Part shown: in pieces, positions 15,571 through 22,124 of the stretch
Layout of the letters: every line of letters begins with the position of its first letter
Numbering within the stretch: position 1 is the stretch's first letter
NCBI GenBank assembly: GCA_937975235.1
Contig: CALJUZ010000128.1
Span: 1-28,385, forward strand
Length of the DNA stretch: 28,385 nt
Origin: CALJUZ01 sp003387805
Lineage (GTDB): Bacteria > Bacillota > Limnochordia > Limnochordales > ZCTH02-B6
Direction: 5' to 3'
Translations under genes and position numbers: made by a program
The notes under the pieces: model-generated
The model's input: the letters and a program-made list of their open reading frames with translations, nothing else
What the model was told of the DNA's origin: nothing
Databases searched by the model: none

Positions 15571-16410
15571 TCAGGGCCGGCGCGAGCGCGGGTCCAGCCG
15601 GTCCCGCAGGCCGTCGCCCAGCAGGTTCAGGCCCAGCACCGTCAGGGCGATGGCGGCGCCCGGGAACAAGGCGGGATACGGCGAGAACACCAGGAAGTCC
15701 TGGGCTTCCCGCAGCATGCGGCCCCAGCTGGGCGCGGGCGGCTGCGTGCCCAGGCCCAGGTAGCTCAAGGCCGCTTCGGCCAGCACCGCGTGGGCGAAGG
15801 TGATGGTGGCCTGCACCAGCAGCACCCCCGCCACGTTGGGCCACAGGTGCCGCGTCACGATGCGGACGTCGCCGGCGCCCAGCGCCCGGGCGGCCTCCAC
15901 GAAATCGGCCTGGCGCAGGGCCAGCATGTTGGCCCGGGTCAGCCGGGCGAACACCGGCACCGACGCGATGCCGATGGCCAGCGTGCCGCTGACGGCGCCG
16001 GGCCCCATGACCGACGCCAGCAACAGCGCGGACAGCACGGGCGGAAACGCACCCACCGCGTCCATGAGGCGCATGAGCCCTTCGTCTATCCAGCGGCCGG
16101 CCCACGCGGCCGCGCCGCCGATGACGGCGCCCAGGGCGGCGCCGAAACCGACGGCGACGGCGCCCACCATCAGCGTCGTGCGGGCGCCGGCCAGGACGCG
16201 GCTGAACAGGTCCCGCCCGAACTGGTCGGTGCCCAGCCAGTGTTCCGCGTTGGGCGGCTGAAAGCGCCGCAGCACCTGGGTCTCGATGGGGTCGTGGGGC
16301 AGCCAGACCAGGCTGATCAGCGCCATGGCCGCCGTCAGCCCCACCAGCGTCAGGCCGATGTACAGATTCCACGGGCGCCGGCGGGCCGCGCCGCGATGAC
16401 GTCCCTTCAT
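15571..16410 (-). CDS. Oligopeptide/dipeptide-type ABC transporter permease (DppC-like)
   Basis: 279 residues. It has the DppC-type N-terminus with one membrane segment, then HWLGTDQFGRDLFSRVLAG and the inner-membrane permease domain with the EAA loop EAARALGAGDVRIVTRHLWPN. It ends in the family motif GLNLLGDGLRDRLDP. It forms the transmembrane channel together with the DppB-like gene, whose stop overlaps its ATG by four bases. A GAGGAT ribosome site is present. The substrate (peptides, nickel or others) cannot be read from the permease. Confidence 0.92.
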   Translation of the reverse strand: MKGRHRGAARRRPWNLYIGLTLVGLTAAMALISLVWLPHDPIETQVLRRFQPPNAEHWLGTDQFGRDLFSRVLAGARTTLMVGAVAVGFGAALGAVIGGAAAWAGRWIDEGLMRLMDAVGAFPPVLSALLLASVMGPGAVSGTLAIGIASVPVFARLTRANMLALRQADFVEAARALGAGDVRIVTRHLWPNVAGVLLVQATITFAHAVLAEAALSYLGLGTQPPAPSWGRMLREAQDFLVFSPYPALFPGAAIALTVLGLNLLGDGLRDRLDPRSRRP

Positions 16411-17351
16411 GCGTACCGAATCCTCGGATCGAGATATGCGTACAGCAAATCGTTGACGAAGCTCAAAAACACGATGGCGCCGGCGATGACCACCACGACG
16501 CCCTGGGTCAGCGGCAAGTCGCGGCTTTGGACCGCGGTCAAAGCCAGGCTGCCCAGGCCGGGCAGCGAAAACACCTGCTCGATGATGACCGCGCCGGCCA
16601 GCAGCTGCCCCAGCTCCAGGACGATGACGGTGCTGATGGTGATAAGGGCGTTGCGCAGCACGTGGCGGGAGAGCACCCGCGCCTCGGGCACGCCTTTGGC
16701 CCGGGCGGTGCGCACGAAGTCCCGGCCCAACACGTCCAGGGCCGCCGCCCGCACGATGCGGGTCAGCGAAGCAGCCCGGGCCGCGCCCAAGGCCGCGGCC
16801 GGCAGCAGCAGCGCCTGCAGCGCCGGGCCCCAGCCCGCGTCCCAGCCGGGGAAGCCGCCCGCGGGCAGCCAGTTCAGCCGCACGGCGAACAACAATATAA
16901 GGAAGATGCCCAGCCAAAAGGACGGCAAGGCCAGGCCGATCTGGGCCAGACCGCTGACCAGCGCGTCCAGCCCGCCGCCCCGCCGGTGCGCGGCCAGCAG
17001 GCCCAAGGGCACGCCCAGGCCCGTGGCCAGCGCCAGGGCCAGGCCCGCCAGCGGCAGCGTCACTTGGAGCCGCTGGCCGATGAGCTGCGCCACCGGCAGG
17101 TGGTAGACGAGGGAAGAGCCCAGATCGAGCCGGGCCGCGCCGGCCAGCCAGCGGCCGTAGCGCACCAGCGCGGGCGCGTCCAGGCCCAGCTGGCGCTCCA
17201 GGGCCGCCAGCGCCTGCGGGTTGGCGTCCACGCCCAGGATAAGGCGGGCCGGGTCGCCCGGGAGCACCAGCAGCGTGAAAAAGCTGAGGGACGCGGCCAG
17301 CCATATGGTGATCAAAAACGTCAGCGCCCGCCGGAGGACGTACGATCGCAT
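16407..17351 (-). CDS. Oligopeptide/dipeptide-type ABC transporter permease (DppB-like)
   Basis: 314 residues from the ATG at 17351 (a TTG two codons earlier is in the same frame). It begins RSYVLRRALTFLITIWLAAS, a typical DppB first membrane segment, with LPGDPARLILG and LGLDAPALVRY after it. The permease domain has ARAKGVPEARVLSRHVLRN as its EAA loop and ends VNDLLYAYLDPRIRY. There is no clear ribosome site, and the gene starts 22 bases after the binding-protein stop, so it probably relies on coupling. No ATPase genes follow. Confidence 0.92.
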   Translation of the reverse strand: MRSYVLRRALTFLITIWLAASLSFFTLLVLPGDPARLILGVDANPQALAALERQLGLDAPALVRYGRWLAGAARLDLGSSLVYHLPVAQLIGQRLQVTLPLAGLALALATGLGVPLGLLAAHRRGGGLDALVSGLAQIGLALPSFWLGIFLILLFAVRLNWLPAGGFPGWDAGWGPALQALLLPAAALGAARAASLTRIVRAAALDVLGRDFVRTARAKGVPEARVLSRHVLRNALITISTVIVLELGQLLAGAVIIEQVFSLPGLGSLALTAVQSRDLPLTQGVVVVIAGAIVFLSFVNDLLYAYLDPRIRYA

Positions 17352-17373
17352 AGCCAACAGCGCACGCGCCGCG

Positions 17374-18888
17374 TCAGCGGTCGATGTACACCCGGGTCAG
17401 GTCCGTGATGACCATGGGCAGCGCTTCCCACCAGCCGTGCACGTCGGCCCGGCTCAGGACGAAGTAGGGCCGCGCGTACAGCCACACGTTGACCGCGTCC
17501 TCGGCCAGCTGCGCCTGCAGCTCTGCGTACAGCTCCGCCCGCCGGGCCTCGTCGCCGGCCTGGCGCGCCGCGTCCAGAAGCTCACGCACCCGCGGGTTGT
17601 CGTAGCGGAAATAATAGCCGGGGTTGGCGTAAATGCTGATGTCCATCGGTTCCGCGTGGCCGATGATGGTCATGTCGTAGTCGGCTTCGCCGAAAATGCG
17701 CGACAGCCACGTGGCCCACTCCACCAGCTCGATGTCCACCTGCACGCCCACGCGGCGCAGCTGATCCGCCACCAGCTCGCCGGCCCGCACCGCGTACGTA
17801 TACTGATGGGGCAGGCTCAGCGTCAGCCGCAGGCCGTCGGCGTAGCCCGCCTCCGCCAGCAGCGCCCGGGCTTTGGCCGGATCATGCGGGTACACGCCCG
17901 TCAAGTCCGTGTAGTACGGTTCCGCGGGCGTCATGTGGGAGCCGATGGGGGTGCCGAAGCCGAACTCCGCGCCCAGGATGATCTCGTCGCGGTTGATCGC
18001 GTGGCTCAGCGCGCGCCGCACCCGCACGTCGTCCAGCGGCGGCCGGCTGTTGTTCAGCGCGACGATGACGGTGCTGGTGGTGGGGCCCTGAATCACTTTG
18101 AACCCGGGCCGGCGCTCCACTTGCATGGCTTGCTCCGCGGTGGCCGCGCCCGCGATGGCGTCCACGCTGCCCGCCAGCAGGGCGGCCACCTGCGCGTTGG
18201 CGTCGGCCACGAAGCGGAACGTGGCGCCGTCCAGGTACGGCAGCTCCGGATCCCAGTACTGCTCAAACCGCTCCAGCCGCACGTGGCTGCCCCGCACCCA
18301 CTCGACGAAACGGAAGGGCCCCGTGCCAACGGGGTGCGCGGCCTGCCGGTCGTAGCCCGCCGGGCCGATGACCGAATCGGGCCTTGTTAAATTGTAGAGA
18401 AACTCCGCGTCGGGCGCTTTCATGCGAAAGACGACGGTGTAGTCGTCGGGCGTCTCCACGGACTCCACGGCCGCGTAGTACAGCTGGTTGGTGTGGCCCG
18501 AGGCCGGGTCCAGCGCTCGCTGGAACTTGGCCTTCACGTCCGCGGACGTGAAGGGCCGCCCGTCGTGGAACAAGACGCCCCGGCGCAGGCGGAAGACGTA
18601 TTCCGTCGCGTCGGGGGACACGGTCCACGATTCGGCCAAGGCCGGCACGATCTCGCCTTCGGGCGTGATCTTGACCAAGCCTTCCAATACATTGTGGTGG
18701 ACGATGGCCGTCGCCGCGGTGGCGGTGGTGGCCGACGGATCCAGCCCCGGCGGCTCGGCCGACTGGACCACCACCAGGTGCCCGCCCCGCACGGGGGCGG
18801 CCGCGGCCTGGGCGAAGGAGGCCAGGCCCAGCAACATCAGCAACGCGATGACGGTTGGAGGCGACCAACGGACCGCTGCCGCGCTCAA
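17374..18888 (-). CDS. ABC transporter substrate-binding protein, family 5
   Basis: 504 residues from a TTG at 18888, chosen because GGGGAGGAA lies eight bases upstream and a signal peptide follows directly. The first 29 or so residues are a basic start, a hydrophobic core and a SFAQA-type signal-peptidase I site. There is no Cys for lipid attachment, unusual for a Gram-positive binding protein. The mature part has the family 5 hallmarks: GGHLVVVQSAEPPGLDP near the start, LAESWTVSPDATEYVFRLR, the motif VGTGPFRFVEW and INRDEIILG. It captures peptides or similar ligands outside the cell for the two downstream permeases. The frame stays open far upstream, but that part is not coding. Confidence 0.9.
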   Translation of the reverse strand: MSAAAVRWSPPTVIALLMLLGLASFAQAAAAPVRGGHLVVVQSAEPPGLDPSATTATAATAIVHHNVLEGLVKITPEGEIVPALAESWTVSPDATEYVFRLRRGVLFHDGRPFTSADVKAKFQRALDPASGHTNQLYYAAVESVETPDDYTVVFRMKAPDAEFLYNLTRPDSVIGPAGYDRQAAHPVGTGPFRFVEWVRGSHVRLERFEQYWDPELPYLDGATFRFVADANAQVAALLAGSVDAIAGAATAEQAMQVERRPGFKVIQGPTTSTVIVALNNSRPPLDDVRVRRALSHAINRDEIILGAEFGFGTPIGSHMTPAEPYYTDLTGVYPHDPAKARALLAEAGYADGLRLTLSLPHQYTYAVRAGELVADQLRRVGVQVDIELVEWATWLSRIFGEADYDMTIIGHAEPMDISIYANPGYYFRYDNPRVRELLDAARQAGDEARRAELYAELQAQLAEDAVNVWLYARPYFVLSRADVHGWWEALPMVITDLTRVYIDR

Positions 18889-18948
18889 CGGACATTCCTC
18901 CCCTAAACGCGTGAGCCAGTGGTGTCTATGGGTGAAGTTGTCGAAGTT

Positions 18949-18977
18949 ATTGTAGCACAGGCCGCGGCCGGCGTCGA
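18949..18977 (-). promoter_or_regulatory. Promoter of the minus-strand ABC operon
   Basis: On the minus strand, TCGACG (18977-18972) and TACAAT (18954-18949) are separated by 17 bases, about 60 bases before the TTG start. It is back to back with the rpmE promoter. Confidence 0.55.
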
Positions 18978-18985
18978 CGAAGCGG

Positions 18986-19016
18986 TTGCCAGGGATCGGC
19001 CGGAGTGTGATATAAT
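18986..19016 (+). promoter_or_regulatory. rpmE promoter
   Basis: TTGCCA at 18986-18991 and a perfect TATAAT at 19011-19016 with an upstream TG (extended -10), spacer 19 bases. It lies about 70 bases before rpmE. Confidence 0.75.
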
Positions 19017-19086
19017 TGCTTGGATATTGCCGGGGACAGGCCCGGACAGGAAGATTGGGACAGCAGAAACGGAGAGGTGAGCGGGG

Positions 19087-19302
19087 ATGAAGCAGGGCAT
19101 TCATCCTGAGTACACGGTTACGACCATTACGTGCGCTTCTTGCGGAGCGACCTTCGAGGCCGGTTCCACCGGGCAGGATCTGCGCGTCGACGTCTGCTCC
19201 AACTGCCATCCGTTCTACACCGGCGTCCGCCAGCGCGTGGGCACGTCGGGCGGCCGGGTGGAGCGCTTTCGCCGCAAGTACGGCATGGACGGCGACGAGT
19301 AA
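19087..19302 (+). CDS. rpmE: Ribosomal protein bL31, zinc-binding type
   Basis: 71 residues. It starts MKQGIHPEY and carries two Cys pairs, CASC (16 and 19) and CSNC (37 and 40) followed by HPFYTG, the zinc-binding form of bL31. It sits on the 50S subunit at the intersubunit bridge. A GAGAGGTGA ribosome site precedes the ATG. In many Bacillota rpmE directly follows rho; here an M23 gene and a minus-strand transporter lie between. Confidence 0.95.
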   Translation: MKQGIHPEYTVTTITCASCGATFEAGSTGQDLRVDVCSNCHPFYTGVRQRVGTSGGRVERFRRKYGMDGDE

Positions 19303-19398
19303 GCGCCGCTCCGGCGGCCGCGCCGGCCGGCGGGCCGGGCGGCCTGGGCGCACCCCCGCGGTGCACGCAGCGGTTGATTGGACGGAGGTGGCTGCGTG

Positions 19399-20421
19399 AT
19401 GGCAACCATCGGTCCGATCAAACTGAAACATCCCGTCGTCATGGCCCCCATGGCGGGCGTGACGGATCTGCCGTACCGGCTCATCGCCCGGGAGCAGGGC
19501 GCGGCCCTGGTCTACAGCGAGCTGGTGTCGGCCAAAGGCATTTGCTACGGCAGCCGCAAGACGCTGAAGCTTCTGGAAACCGATGAAGCCGAGCGGCCCG
19601 TCGGCTTGCAGATTTTCGGCGGCGAGGCCGGCGTGATGGTGGAGGCGGCCCGCCACGTGGAGCGCTTCGGTCCGGACCTGCTGGACATCAACATGGGCTG
19701 CCCGGTGCCGAAGATCACCAACAACGACGAAGGCGCCGCGCTGATGCTGGATCCCGAGCGGGCCGGCCGTCTCGTGGGCCAGGTGGTTCAGGCGGTTCGC
19801 CTGCCCGTGACGGTGAAGATCCGCAAAGGGTGGGACGAGAACCACGTCACCGCGCCCCAGGTCGCGCGCGAGCTGGAGAAGGCGGGCGTCGCGGCCATCG
19901 CGATTCACGGGCGCACGCGCGAGCAGTTCTACACCGGGCGCGCGGACTGGGACATCATCCGCGAGGTCAAGCGGGCGGTGGACATTCCCGTCATCGGCAA
20001 CGGCGACGTGGCCACGCCCCAGGACGCGGCCCGCATGCTGGAGCAGACCGGCGTGGACGCGGTCATGATCGGCCGGGCCGCGCTGGGCGATCCGTGGATT
20101 TTCCGCCGCGTCACGCACTATCTCGACACGGGTGAGCTGCTGCCCATGCCGACGCCCCGGGAGAAAGCGGAGATGGCGGTGCGCCATCTGCGCATGGCCG
20201 TGGACTTCAAGGGCGAGCCGCGGGCCGTGCGGGAGATGCGCAAGCACATCGCCTGGTACCTGAAAGGCGTGCCCGGTTCCGCCCGCATCAAGCGGCTGGT
20301 CCAGGAGATGACCGAGGCGGACCGGGTGGCCGAGACGCTGCTGGAGTTCGTGGACGGCCTGGGCGCCGCGGCCGACGAGCCGGTGGAGACGCCGCGGGCG
20401 CGCGCCGGGCGGGCCGCGTGA
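19399..20421 (+). CDS. dusB: tRNA-dihydrouridine synthase (DusB type)
   Basis: 340 residues. It starts with TIGPIKLKHPVVMAPMAGVT, the DusB opening, then DINMGCPVPKITNN with the catalytic Cys at about 101, KIRKGWDENH, IHGRTREQFYTGRADW and IPVIGNGDV for FMN binding. A C-terminal helical RNA-binding domain follows. The enzyme reduces uridine in the tRNA D-loop using FMN and NADPH. ATG 19399 (or the adjacent GTG 19396) follows GGAGGTGG; the TTG further upstream precedes that site. It may be cotranscribed with the helix-turn-helix gene 82 bases downstream. Confidence 0.94.
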   Translation: MATIGPIKLKHPVVMAPMAGVTDLPYRLIAREQGAALVYSELVSAKGICYGSRKTLKLLETDEAERPVGLQIFGGEAGVMVEAARHVERFGPDLLDINMGCPVPKITNNDEGAALMLDPERAGRLVGQVVQAVRLPVTVKIRKGWDENHVTAPQVARELEKAGVAAIAIHGRTREQFYTGRADWDIIREVKRAVDIPVIGNGDVATPQDAARMLEQTGVDAVMIGRAALGDPWIFRRVTHYLDTGELLPMPTPREKAEMAVRHLRMAVDFKGEPRAVREMRKHIAWYLKGVPGSARIKRLVQEMTEADRVAETLLEFVDGLGAAADEPVETPRARAGRAA

Positions 20422-20503
20422 GGGGGCCGCAGGCGCCCGGGCGGCGCCGCGGCGGGCCCAAGGCGCGCAGCCCTGCGGGCGCGACGACGATGGAGCGGAC
20501 GTC

Positions 20504-21043
20504 ATGACCATGGATTTGGTGCGCATCGGCGACAAGCTCATCAGCCGCAGGAAGCTGCAGCGCGCCATCGACAAAATCTTGGAGCGGCGGGCCGCGGGCG
20601 CGTCGCAGCAGGACGTGGCCGCGGAGCTGGGTATCGACCGGGCCGTCGTGTCGCGCCTGGAGACGCTGGGCGAAGTGCGCAAAGGCCACCGGGTGGCCCT
20701 GGTCGGCTTTCCCGTGGAGAACAAGGACGAGCTGGAGGCGCTGGCCCGGGAGGCCGGCGTGGACTTCGTCCTGCTGCTCAGCAACCGCGAGCGCTGGGGC
20801 TTGCTGGAGGAAATGTCGGGCGCGGAGCTGTTCAACCAGGTGCTGGAGCTGATTTCCCGGCTGCGGGAGTTTGACACCGTCATTTTCATCGGCTCCGACA
20901 TGCGCATCGACTGGGTCGAGGCGGTGCTGGGCGCGGACAAGGTGGTCAGCGTGGAGCTGGGACCGTCGCCCATCACGGAAGACCGCTACGTCTCACCCGG
21001 GCGCATTCGGCAAATCCTGGACGCGTGCCGGGCGCAGCGTTAG
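20504..21043 (+). CDS. Helix-turn-helix protein with a C-terminal alpha/beta domain
   Basis: 179 residues. A predicted helix-turn-helix at about 32-56 (ASQQDVAAELGIDRAVVSRL) is preceded by a basic helix containing ISRRKLQRAIDKILERR. From about residue 62 an alpha/beta domain begins HRVALVGFPVENKDELEAL and continues with FVLLLSNRERWG and DTVIFIGSDMRIDWVEAVLG, suggesting a small-molecule or nucleotide sensor. I recognise it only as a transcription-regulator-like protein that, from memory, sits next to quinate 5-dehydrogenase-like genes in other thermophilic Bacillota. Its ligand and targets are unknown. It lies 21 bases before the next gene and is a candidate to act at the TGTGCACA repeats upstream of the aminotransferase fusion. 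Confidence 0.75.
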   Translation: MTMDLVRIGDKLISRRKLQRAIDKILERRAAGASQQDVAAELGIDRAVVSRLETLGEVRKGHRVALVGFPVENKDELEALAREAGVDFVLLLSNRERWGLLEEMSGAELFNQVLELISRLREFDTVIFIGSDMRIDWVEAVLGADKVVSVELGPSPITEDRYVSPGRIRQILDACRAQR

Positions 21044-21064
21044 CACAATGGAGGCGCATCATCG

Positions 21065-21967
21065 TTGAAACGGATTGTCAGCGTCAGCATCGGTTCCTCG
21101 GAGCGGGACCACGCCGCCGAGCTGGAACTGATGGGGCAGCGGGTGAGAGTGGAGCGCATCGGCACCGACGGCGACATTGACAAGGCCATCGCCCTCATCC
21201 GGGAACTGGACGGGAAAGTGGACGCGTTCGGCATGGGCGGCATCGACCTGTACGTGTGGGCCGGCGGCCGCCGCTACGAGCTGAGGGACGCCAAGCGCAT
21301 CGCCCGGGCCGCGGGCCGGACGCCCATCGTGGACGGCTCGGGGCTGAAAAACTCGCTGGAGCGGCGCATCGTCACTTATTTGGAAGACAACATGCACATC
21401 CGCTGGCCCGAGCGCAAAGTGCTGCTGGTGTCGGCGGTGGACCGCTTCGGCATGGCCGAGGAGCTGGCCAAGACGGGCTGCGACCTCATCATCGGCGACC
21501 TCATGTTCGTGCTGGGCCTCCCCGTCCCGCTGCGGTCTTTGGGGACGTTTGTGCGAGTGGCCCGGCTGCTGGCGCCCATCGTCGTGCAGCTGCCCATTTC
21601 GGTGCTGTATCCGACGGGTGAAAAGCAGACGGCCACCAAGCCCAAGTTCCAGAAGTACTACCAGTGGGCCGACGTCATCGCCGGCGACTTCCATTTTATC
21701 CGCCGCCACATGCCCGACGATCTCACGGGCAAAACCGTCATCACCCAGACCATTACGAAGAAGGACGTGGACGAGCTGAAGCGGCGCGGCGTGCGCCTCC
21801 TGGTCACCTCCACGCCCGAGCTGAACGGCCGCTCCTTCGCCACCAACGTCATCGAGGCGCTGCTCATCGCCGTGTCGGGCCGCGGCCGGGAGCTGGCGCC
21901 CGAGGAGTATTTGGCCCTCATCGACGAGCTGGATCTGCGTCCCCGCATCGAACAGCTGAACGACTGA
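21065..21967 (+). CDS. Conserved protein of the family often labelled quinate 5-dehydrogenase; function uncertain
   Basis: 300 residues from a TTG with GGAGG ten bases upstream. The N-terminal part has VSVSIGSSERDHAAEL, DAFGMGGIDLYVW and IVDGSGLKNSLERRIV; the C-terminal part begins KVLLVSAVDRFGMAEELAK like a Rossmann strand-turn-helix and contains CDLIIGDLMFVLGLPVPL. I do not see a classical GxGxxG motif or the Lys/Asp pair of shikimate and quinate dehydrogenases. The label is recalled from related genomes, has no experimental basis I know of, and should not be taken as a function. It probably forms an operon with the helix-turn-helix gene and precedes the aminotransferase-reductase fusion. 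Confidence 0.65.
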   Translation: MKRIVSVSIGSSERDHAAELELMGQRVRVERIGTDGDIDKAIALIRELDGKVDAFGMGGIDLYVWAGGRRYELRDAKRIARAAGRTPIVDGSGLKNSLERRIVTYLEDNMHIRWPERKVLLVSAVDRFGMAEELAKTGCDLIIGDLMFVLGLPVPLRSLGTFVRVARLLAPIVVQLPISVLYPTGEKQTATKPKFQKYYQWADVIAGDFHFIRRHMPDDLTGKTVITQTITKKDVDELKRRGVRLLVTSTPELNGRSFATNVIEALLIAVSGRGRELAPEEYLALIDELDLRPRIEQLND

Positions 21968-22001
21968 GCGTGCGCCGCCGGCGCGGCGGACGGCGCGGCG
22001 G

Positions 22002-22030
22002 TTGCGCTGCGCGGCGGAAGCTGGTATACT
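22002..22030 (+). promoter_or_regulatory. Promoter of the aminotransferase-reductase fusion gene
   Basis: TTGCGC at 22002-22007 and TATACT at 22025-22030 with a 17-base spacer and an upstream TG (extended -10). The predicted start falls within the palindromes that follow, leaving a leader of roughly 90 bases. Confidence 0.75.
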
Positions 22031-22034
22031 GCAC

Positions 22035-22056
22035 GTGTGCACAGTTTTGTGCACAA
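22035..22056. promoter_or_regulatory. Two TGTGCACA palindromes at the transcription start (candidate operator)
   Basis: TGTGCACA occurs at 22036-22043 and 22048-22055, four bases apart, with the second extended to the 10-bp palindrome TTGTGCACAA. Centres are 12 bases apart. They begin five bases after the -10 box, where a bound protein would repress. As RNA the two could pair into an 8-bp stem with a GUUU loop. Confidence 0.6.
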
Positions 22057-22124
22057 GCCTGCGGCCCGCCAGGCCGCCGCGGCCGGCACCGCCCGGCGCC
22101 GGCCGGATTCCGGGAGGGTTTACT

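Noticed and set aside
18889..20976. Upstream extension of the binding-protein frame to about 1200 codons
   Set aside because: It runs antisense through rpmE and dusB, and the signal peptide with a ribosome site at 18888 marks the real start.
22035..22056. A Rex operator in the TGTGCACA repeats
   Set aside because: The spacing between TTGTG-like and CACAA halves does not fit the Rex consensus; only single 10-bp palindromes match part of it.
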